From: Apostichopus californicus
Lineage: Eukaryota; Echinodermata; Holothuroidea; Aspidochirotida; Stichopodidae
DNA length: 24,975 bases
Direction: 5' to 3'
NCBI GenBank assembly: GCA_020650975.1
Contig: JAIPMN010011319.1
Location: 565-25,539, forward strand
Shown: piece by piece, positions 10,101 to 20,300 of the stretch
How positions within the stretch are numbered: the stretch's first letter is position 1
How the letters are laid out: every line of letters begins with the position of its first letter
Program-made: the position numbers and the translations under genes
The notes under the pieces: generated by a model
Databases searched by the model: none
What the model was told of the DNA's origin: nothing
The model's input: only the letters and a program-made list of their open reading frames with translations

Positions 10101-13100
10101 AGCTTAATTAAGCACTGCTATTGCCTAAATATTGGTGTTTGTCTTGTGTTTCAAGTACCATATAGATAATGACTACTTACTACGACATGTCATTGTAATG
10201 GTTGAATTATATTTTATTCTTGTCATTTGTCTGGACTGGGTAGTGTAACTACAGTTCTCTGGCTGCTAAATGAGCATCCTTTATCATATCACCAGTTAGC
10301 AAAGTACAGCTTCAAGTCTGGACTGGGTAGTATAACTATAGTTCTCTGGATTCTAATGAGCATCCTTGATCATAACACTAGTTATCCAGAGTACAGCTTC
10401 AAGTCTGGACTGGGTAGTATAACTATAGTTCTCTGGATTCTAAATGAGCATCCTTGATCATAACACTAGTTATCCAGAGTACAGCTTCTAGTCTGGACTG
10501 GGTAGTATAACTATAGTTCTCTGGATTCTAAATGAGCATCCTTGATCATAACACTAGTTATCCAGAGTACAGCTTCAAGTCTGGACTGGGTAGTTTAAAT
10601 ATAGTTCTCTGGATTCTAATAAGCATCCTTGATCATAACACTAGTTATCCAGAGTACAGCTTCAAGTCTGGACTGGGTAGTATAGCTATAGTTCTCTGGA
10701 TTCTAAATGAGCATCCTTGATCATAACACTAGTTATCCAGAGTACAGCTTCTAGTCTGGACTGGGTAGTATAACTATAGTTCTCTGGCTTCTTAATGAGC
10801 ATCCTTGATCATAACACTAGTTATCCAGAGTACAGCTTCTAGTCTGGACTCTGTAGTTCAGTTCATAAACTTTTAATACTGTAAATATTTACATATATAT
10901 ATATATTACTGACAAAACTCCAGCAGATATTGTTTCGATGGGGCTAGCTGCTGTAAAGCAAATGTGAAAGAGAGTGCCACACTTTATCGTATTTCCAAAA
11001 CTGAGGATTAATATCTACCATTTCACTTTCAAAAATGGAAAAAATATGGCCCAAGGATTCAATCTACATTGAAAGGAAAGAGAGCAGAGAAAAAAATGGC
11101 AGAATTGTATTTTCTTTACAAAGGATGTACATTCTCTAGGTCAATTGCCCCATCAATTTACCAGGGATGGCGTGTGATCACCAAATGTGGTTCTTGGCGA
11201 CAAACAATTATTTGTTCACTAAAAACACAACTGATCCATGAATTATCCAACTTCAGGCTTTTAAGAAGCACCTTAAGAGGCTACTGAGCGATCTACACAT
11301 TCCATGGATTCTGATTTACATTGATACGTAGAACAACATTTTTTTAGTATTATATTGGAAGTACAGGTTAAATAGTTAACACATTATACATGTATGTGTG
11401 TCTGTGGGGATCGTAGGTGGCCATGTTTAGACATTCACAGGTAAGATAATTGATTTGAACTGAAAATTTACCAGAAACACTTGAAACCAAAAGTCAGCCA
11501 ACCTGTCATCATCCCGTTCGAAAAATATACGAGACTCTGCCAATTACTGCTCTAACTATTTAATGTATTTATGCATGCTGCCCTCTATATCAACCCAGTA
11601 TCTCAGTTTATATCATTTCCCATGGCAGCAGAAAATATATTATTTTGACAATAATTTTTTTGTCGAAAGAACGTTACAAAGACAGTCGTTAGAGATATGA
11701 GTTTTGGAGAGATGATTAATTTGGTAACAAATTAATGATTTATTGTAATTGAGCACAAAGAGTCACATGTATGATTTATTAACGATAATGAATTGTGATT
11801 TCCAGGCGGGTAATAAACAGAAACTCTTACCGGCCGGGCAGAGAATTCTGAGCTTAAATATCTATGACAGTATTGTGAATTCTTCTTCTGTTTGATAGGG
11901 CTATGATTGCCCCCTAGATTGATGACCCTGTTAACTTCCAATGAGAGACGGGTGGGGGTCATAGTAGCTGGGAGTTTAGGCTTTCATGAGGGGAGGGGGG
12001 CGGGGTGGGGGGAATCTGTTGAACACCACAAAAGATATGTAGATTTAGAGTACTCTCAAAGGTTTACAAATGATTTTCTTTTAATATGTCTCATTAATGT
12101 GTGCACTTACATTTTGAATCAAAACCTTATAAATTTATTGTTTTTTAATTTTTTTTTGATCTTATCTTCCAGAAAAATCAACACCTTGGCTGAGGTCCTG
12201 CATACAGTTAGAGCAAAGTAAGTATTTTCTTTGAAAACGAGAAGTAAAACCCAACAAGTTTTGTTTATCTACAGCTAATACATGATGAGGTAATGATGGA
12301 AAAAACCCACCCTGAGCAGCAGGAAAGTTTAGTCTGAACATTCAGTGTTCCATTCGGGGGGGGGGGGGGGGNNNNNNNNNNNNNNNNNNNNNNNNNNNNN
12401 NNNNNNNNNNNNNNNCATTTCATGAAAAAAAGGTTATTCATTAGCTTGACTTGTCAAGTTTCATTTTTAATAATATAATGAAGAAAAACAATAAGTTAGT
12501 CATATTCCTAATTGGACTCTCCAGCAATTTTTAACAGAGAGCGCCATCATATAGGTCCTGATGTGTGTGATCCGCATTGTTCAGCCATCTATGAATTGAA
12601 TTTACACACGACAGTGTGAAAAGCTGCAAACATGCCTGGATGAACTTGCTAACTGACACCCTGGGTGATTGACCAGTTCATACGGGCAGGTTTTACCATT
12701 TGACGATGAAACATACTTTAGAAAAGACATCAGTTAAAGGTGCCCACAACGGTTAGCTTGACTTGAAACTTGCAACATATGTTTAAAAAAGACCTCTTCT
12801 TCTTGAATAATTACCAACAAAATTGTATATTTAATACTATTGTCCTACTCATGGTACTATAGTAGAGTAAGAGATTCTTTGACTTTTATTATGCAAATGA
12901 AATGCAAATGATATGCAAATGAAGTGTTGAGTGGCATGTGTAGTTGATAATTATGATTAAGCAATCATGTGTTTCTTTGTTATGCTAGGCATTCATTTTT
13001 GCTCATATAAACGCAGGAAGCCATTATGTTATAAAGTTCTGTTTCCTGTAGGTCTAGAGTTATATCAAAAACAAAAGAAAAGGGTAACAATGGAAAGTTT

Positions 13101-14336
13101 TCAAGTTGTTCAATCGATATAATTAACAAACAAAACAAGCTTAAGGCAGTTGTTAAAATATTTGAACGTAGTGACAATATTTTAATAAGAAGTTGTTGAA
13201 GTCTTTTCCACCAGTTCCTAAGTTAAGGTATAAGTTTGTTTATTTGCAGAATTTTTAAACTGTTCACTGCTCATTTCTTTTCATTACATCCTAAATTTCG
13301 TTTCGAATTCGGTTTTTTATTTTTTTGGTAAATAAAGGAGTAAAAACGACTAAAAGGGAAAAAAAAAAGGTTTAACATTTGAACGTGGTAACCAGTATAA
13401 TTTCTGAAAATTTGTATTCTGTATTAAATTGGCAACATGTGAGGTTTTTTATCAAGTTTTCTATTTGCTAAAATTATTAAAACGACTATTTTTGCTAGAT
13501 ACAATGGGTAGTTGTCATCGTTTATTAATTTTTATGATTGTAACTTTGTAGCAGCGCTACTCACAACCCGAAGTGAAGCAAAACCTTAAATAAAGAATAA
13601 TTAAGTATACCTGAGATATTTCATGTATCTCTTCTTATCTGTTTTGCGATATAGCGTGATACCTTTTCCATGGTATCTCTTTGACCCTTCAAAGGAGACA
13701 CTAATCCAGATATCATATTTATGTGATAGAGATAACTGTCACAATATAACTTTCCCAAACAGATCAGAAATATCTGATGCCATTTGGGAGGTATCACAGA
13801 TTATAGATGTGTCTTCACATGCAGGGCTGAAGACTTGGTCAAGTCTAAGTATGACATCATTGAGCCACATGTGCTTCAGTTTCTTATGTTTGTCTCTAGT
13901 TTACTGCGATGTTTATGTCGCTTAAAGGAGACGGGTTTTACAAGTTTTGAATCTATAACATATTACAGCTGTTAACATGATCTAATGAGGCCATTGGGTT
14001 TCAGTCTCAACAGTGTTAATATATTTAACCTTTGAAAATATGAAAAGAAAAACAGAGAGAAACTTCCAGCCTCCACCGGGATTCGAACCCGGGCCTCCCG
14101 CTTTAGATGCGGACACCCTAACCACTAGACTATTGGACGCTGATTGTATGTCCAGAGGTTCGAAACCGATAAGGAAGGGTCGTTATTCCACTGTAGGCAC
14201 CTGGCACCTGTATCGAACAATGCAAGTCCTGTTATTGGTGACATATTTTGCCTTACTCTAGAGATCAAACATGATGCTAACCAACTCGAAATCATTTGTG
14301 ATTCCTAAAGTCGGATATCGAAAGCTTGATAAACTC

Positions 14337-14374
<38 letters not shown>

Positions 14375-17300
14375 TATATCTATGAAGTTTTTCAAATTTC
14401 CCATCATTGCAGTACCTTCGCTACCCGTCAACATGCAGTCACAGCAGAGTAGAGCTTGTCCTCCCGTAACCTGACACCTTGTATACATTGTGTCTATTTA
14501 AGCCAATGTTTATTTGGAAAGAAAAGTTTGTGGGATGGGAAAGATGATGAATCTCAGAACTGAAATTATCATTCCTGTGAAAATTTGAGCCTGAAAAGAA
14601 AATATCTGGTTTTATCTTTCTTTATTTTGAAAAGGATAAACGGCAGATTAAGGAAGCTGATGTAATGATAACAATCTGTCAGGGAAATTCTTTGTTGAGA
14701 TCATTTCCCGAACGAGGGAGGTTTTTGCTGAGTTTTGTAACCAATGATTATTTTGCTTTTTCCTCGTCTGATTATGCTTTCAACTTTGGGTATCGTTTAT
14801 GATGTATTGTTTCCTGAGAAAACATCGGTTATTAACTAACGGAATTTAAAACAGCAAATTTATTATGCCCTGTGTTTGTTTTCTTTGATTCCTGGTGTTT
14901 GTTTACATTTAATGTGCAAAAATACTCTCTACAGATTACACGGTGCTGCCCATTTATAACGGTTGCTCATGATGTGCACCAGTTTCCATGTTTGATTCAT
15001 AATTCCTATATTTATTCTTTGAAATAATTTCTCGGTAGCGAGAGTTTCCTTGCAATAAATATGATCCTTTATCTATTTTCCTCACCCTTCTTCTTTTTTT
15101 TTTCTTATCTTAGTAAGGCTTGAAATTTTTTATTCTAGCATCTGTCTAGTTTTAAAGATTAATAAAAATAAAGACTTCAGCCCCAATTTTTTGTATAAAA
15201 AGGGAGGTGACGATTATGAATCTGTGCATGTGCTTGCAATGTATTTCTAGTATTAGTATTTCTAGTGTTTGTATTTCTAGTATTAGTATTTCTAGTATTT
15301 CTAATTTTAATATTTCTAGTATTAGTATTTCTAGTATTAGTATTTCTAGTATTAGTATTTCTAGTATTAGTAGTTCTAGTATTAGTAGTTCTAGTATTTC
15401 TAGTATTAGTATTTCTAGTATTAGTATTTCTAGTATTAGTATTTCTAGTATTTCTAGTTTAAATATTTCTAGTATTAGTATTTCTAGTATTAGTATTTCT
15501 AGTATTAGTATTTCTAGTATTTCTAGTTTTAATATTTCTAGTATTAGTATTTCTAGTATTAGTATTTCTAGTATTAGTATTTCTAGTATTAGTATTTCTA
15601 GTATAAGTATTTCTAGTTTTAGTATTTCTAGTATTAGTATTTCTAGTATAAGTATTTCTAGTTTTAGTATTTCTAGTATTAGTATTACTAGTTTTAGTAT
15701 TTCTAATATTAGTATTTCTAGTATTAGTATTTCTGGTAATAGTATTTCTAGTTTTAGTATTTCTAGTATTAGTATTTCTAGTATGAGTATTTCTAGTATG
15801 AGTATTTCTATTATTAGTATCTCTAGTATTTCTAGTATTAGTATTTCTAGTATTAGTACTTCTAGTATTAATATTTCTAGTATTAATATTTCTAGTATTT
15901 CTAGTTTTAGTATTTCTAGTATTAGTATCTCTAGTATTAGTATCTCTAGTATTAGTATCTCCAGTATGAGTATTTCTAGTGTTAGTATTTCTAGTATTAG
16001 TATTTCTAGTATTAGTATTTCTAGTATTAGTATTTCTAGTGTTAGTATTTCTAGTATTAGTATTTCTAGTATTAGTATTTCTAGTATTAGTATTTCTAGT
16101 ATTAGTATCTCTAGTATTAATATTTCTAGTGTTAGTATTTCTAGTATGAGTATTTCTAGTTTTAGTATTTCTAGTATTAGTATTTCTAGTATTAGTATTT
16201 CTAGTGTTAGTATTTCTAGTATGAGTATTTCTAGTATTAGTATCTCTAGTATTAGTATTTCTAGTATTAGTATTTCTAGTATTAGTATTTCTAGTATTAG
16301 TATTTCTAGTGTTAGTATTTCTAGTATGAGTATTTCTAGTATTAGTATCTCTAGTATTAGTATTTCTAGTGTTAGTATTTCTAGTGTTAGTATTTCTAGT
16401 ATTAGTATTTCTAGTTTTAGTATTTCTAGTATTAGTATTTCTAGTATAAGTATTTCTAGAATTAATATTTCTTGTATTAATATTTCTAGTATTAGTATTT
16501 CTATTATTAGTATTTCTAGTATTAGTATTTCTAGTATTAATATTTCTAGTATTAGTATTTCTAGTATTAGTATTTCTAGTATTAGTATTTCTAGTATTAG
16601 TATTTCTAGTATTAGTATTTCTAGTATTAATATTTCTTGTATTAGTATTTCTAGTATTAGTTTTTCTAGTATAAGTATTTCTAGAATTAATATTTCTTGT
16701 ATTAATATTTCTAGTATTAGTATTTCTAGGCTTCTTAATGGAGATGACAGAGGCTTCCAAATATCTGATCATGTGACTCAAAACACAAGAAAAACACAAG
16801 AAAACTGACAATAATTAGTTAGTGTCCAGTTGTGTTTAATGACGAGAAAACTTAATAAACTGCAAATGGAACTGTGTGCTTTATGTGTTCTAGCCTTTTG
16901 CCACTTGTTTGTGTTGACAAATATCTATATTTAATACACCATTATATTCAACATTTTCTCAACTTTTCAAAATTTCAGGGTTGATCTGCAGAAAATCTTA
17001 GACCTCCATGCTTACGATGCTACCAAAGAGATCAGGTAAAGCTGTTCATCTTTTTATGATTTGATTTAATTTGGCAATTTTGAGGGTCATTCTGGTGGCA
17101 GACAATTTAAGGACTTTTCTATGGAAGAGAAATATCAGTTTGACACAAGAAGGAAGAAACAATTTTTGGGGACTGCCAGTTAAGTTGTTGAGACCTGAAA
17201 ATGATTGACCATTTTATTTGACTTTCTGGCACGATTCAAGAACAAAGATTTCATCACGAGTGTTGTTTTTGAAGAGGCGCTTCAAAGAAACAATTTGGCA

Positions 17301-20300
17301 TGTGACCTAAAATCGAGCAGTGGTCGTAACCAGAAAGCCAGTCTTTGTTCGAGCTGACATCATTTGTTCAGTATGCGAGGGTCAGGTGAAAGAATTACGT
17401 GTCTCGATGACATCATCCAAAGAGTGGATCGCAACGGCCGAGTTGGGTTACGTCACATTGTGTCGGGGAAGTGCAATGGTCGGCTTTAGAAACGTTAATT
17501 TTCGGTCAAAAATAATAGACCATTGAACATATATGTAGGCTCGTACAGTGTAACGGTTGATTTCTATAGTTGAACATAATAGGACAAATATGGCGTCACT
17601 GATTACGCGGATAGATTGAGATCGTTTTAATCTCCACCTTCATCTCTTCTATTTAACTTTTATCTTTTGTAATAATCACTTATTATTCAAAAGCAAGACA
17701 AGAAAGATTTCCAACCCCCCCCCTCCCCTCTCCCCCATCCCACCATAGATAAATGCCTGTCAAGTCAGTAGTTTAGTTGTTATTATCATTAATGAGGACT
17801 ATTATGTGCCTCAGTGTTAGGGTATCAATGGTTGCCTGGGCAACATCACTATATTAATATTCAAAAGTCAAGATAGTGAAGTTCCTCTCATTCTCAATTA
17901 ACCCTGTTCCTACACCTCCAAAGAAAATTGCCTGTCCCCCCCAAACCAGCCACTTTCAAGGAGAATCAGTATTGTTCACATAGGCTTTATTACACAAATT
18001 AATGAAACCTGGGTGTACCATGTAGTGTAAGAGGATCGTGGGCGCCTCGCAAAAATCACTTTATTATTCAAAAATCCAGATATAAACGAAGTTGCTCCAT
18101 TCTCTAATTACCCTCTTCCTTCACCCCAAAGAAAACCGTCTGCCCTCGTATAAGCCGATAGTTACTTAACTTAATCGGCTCTCCGTCCGCTATTACGGTT
18201 AATGAGAACTGTAGCCAATGCTCTGGAATTATGATGGATCATAGAAGCCTGGTGAAATCATTACGGCAGAAAAAGATTGTTTCACAACTCGTCCTCCTGA
18301 GCAAATAAACATTGTTTTTATGACATCCTTTGAGGACAGTGAACCAGTGCCTAAGTGTAAACTTGCCTGTTAGGTTAACCTCATACTTACCTTGTTCATT
18401 TTGGTGTCACAATGCTACAGACACAGATCTTTGCAAAGATATGTATATATATATCTATATATATATGAGAAAAATATTTATTATGATAGGAAGTTGTTCC
18501 TTTTTGGAAATACCTCATTTGTTGCACGTATTAGAGTACACCGACCTTTGCGAACAGTCGATTGTTCTCATAACATGGATTAGCTGCTATCTTTCTTTCT
18601 CATTTGTCGTTTAGTCAGTTATAGGAAGGCGCAAAGTCGTTTATATTCATTAACAACTGAAAATTGGAAAACAAAAGGAAGGTGAACATTCTAAGGCTTC
18701 AGGGACCCATATCACCAAATAAATGTTATTGCTTCCTGCGTCACATTTTTTTTTATGTATGTTAGAATCATTTGTAGCTGTTATTCTTCGGTAACTCGGT
18801 CAGTTTGACACGAATTATGCGTTTCATATAATACAGTCTTTTGAAACTCTGACAACGACCTGGAGAACGAATCAATGGGAACTACCTGGTGGTGACATTG
18901 TCACCATGGACCTCTCCTTATAGTAAAAAGATATGTTTAGAGCTGGGGTGGGCAATCTACAGCCCGCGGGCCACATGCGGCCCGTCAGTGATTTTTTTGC
19001 GGCCCGTGAGATGTCTCAAGAAAAAGAAAAAAAATCAATCTATTTTACATCATCACAAAAAACGAGCTAGCTGCTTAGATTTTATCGGCACTAATGATCC
19101 TGTCAGGAAGGCATATTATCCCCATTAATTATCAACTGTACTGTATTGACATGTTTTTGTGACTACAGATTAAGTACACACACCTATTGCTTGAAAGTCC
19201 TCGGAGGTCGTTGGTTAGGTGCGGCCCAGTCAATTTTTCACTCATTATATCTGGCCCTTTCATTAAAAAAGGTTGCCCACCCCTGGTTTAGACAATAATA
19301 AGTTCAGACATGACACCAAGAAATGTAGCAGAAAAGGAGAGAAAACACAACAGATTTGGCAGGGAATAACAAATCATTTTGAACCAATTGTGACTTTTTA
19401 ATGAGATTCTAAACACGGAGAGCAGATTACAGCTGTGTTAGCAAACATTTCAAATGTATCGAATGTCAAGGCTAAGAAATATGTGCCACAGGAATATCCC
19501 ATTAACCCTGTTTCACATGTTAAATCAGCTTCAGGTTGAATTTATGGCAAAGAAAGCACTTGTTGTTTTGTTTTTGTCTGGTTTGATGGGAAAGGTGCAT
19601 AACTTTGACCTTTGCACTAGGATAATATTATGAAGCATTTTTAGAATTGTCAATATTAATTTGATATTCAATCTGAGTAATGCCAGTATCGATTGACCAC
19701 TCTTATTATTATTATTATTACGCCGTTATTTATATAGCGCATAATCCACAAGTTCTATGCGCTTTACAATTAACCCTGGTCATTGGTAACTTGTCACACC
19801 TACACACCAAAGTGTGCACAATTCAAACAATCTCTCCTGGGGCACAACAGTGCACCACAGCCACAAATCCCCTGGGGGACTTCCCATAGGGTGCAGCCAC
19901 AAATCGGTGCACGCAACTACATTTACAAGTCACCTCGCAAGTCCCCATTTATACACCTGGGTGAAGAGAGGCAATGGAGATAAAGTGCCTTGCCCAAGGA
20001 CACAACGCAATGATCTGGCCAGGGCTCGAACCTGTAATCCTTAGATCACAAGTCCACTGCCTTAACCACTTGACCACAACGCCCTCTCTTATGTACTGTA
20101 TCTTTTGAAAAGTGGGCTATAACATACCAGCTTTTATTTTGCCATTCCCTCAAATAAATCTGATTGTCATTTCTCAAATAAATATGATTGTTGTCCCAGC
20201 CAATTGCAACAGGCAATTGACCATGGGTGACATAATTAAAGTTGATCAACTAGACTTTGACTGGAGCCATTTCCATTAATTACCATCCGATTATTTTGAG

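Noticed and set aside
10227-10720. 76- and 62-codon frames with [12 protein letters not shown] repeats
   Set aside because: Translations of the 87/88-bp array, not a membrane protein.
11713-11738. Palindrome ATTAATTTG-GTAA-CAAATTAAT as a regulatory site
   Set aside because: A nine-base AT-rich dyad is expected by chance in AT-rich DNA of this length.
11907-12172. Possible longer exon 8 or alternative start from the upstream open frame
   Set aside because: The acceptor CTTATCTTCCAG at 12172 gives an exact gap-free match to the human protein; the upstream part is G-rich and non-coding in character.
14013-14261. 82-codon frame containing [20 protein letters not shown]
   Set aside because: This peptide is a familiar by-product of translating a tRNA-like sequence in antisense.
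15207-16808. 533-codon Ser/Ile-rich open frame
   Set aside because: It is the reading of a 15-bp minisatellite inside a ZNG1 intron. None of its main codons is one change from a stop, so length alone is no evidence of coding.
15459-16811. 450-codon Asn/Thr/Arg-rich open frame on the minus strand
   Set aside because: Antisense of the same 15-bp array; both strands cannot be read as evidence of genes.
19680-20044. Three overlapping short frames of 66-76 codons
   Set aside because: All lie within the antisense SINE.
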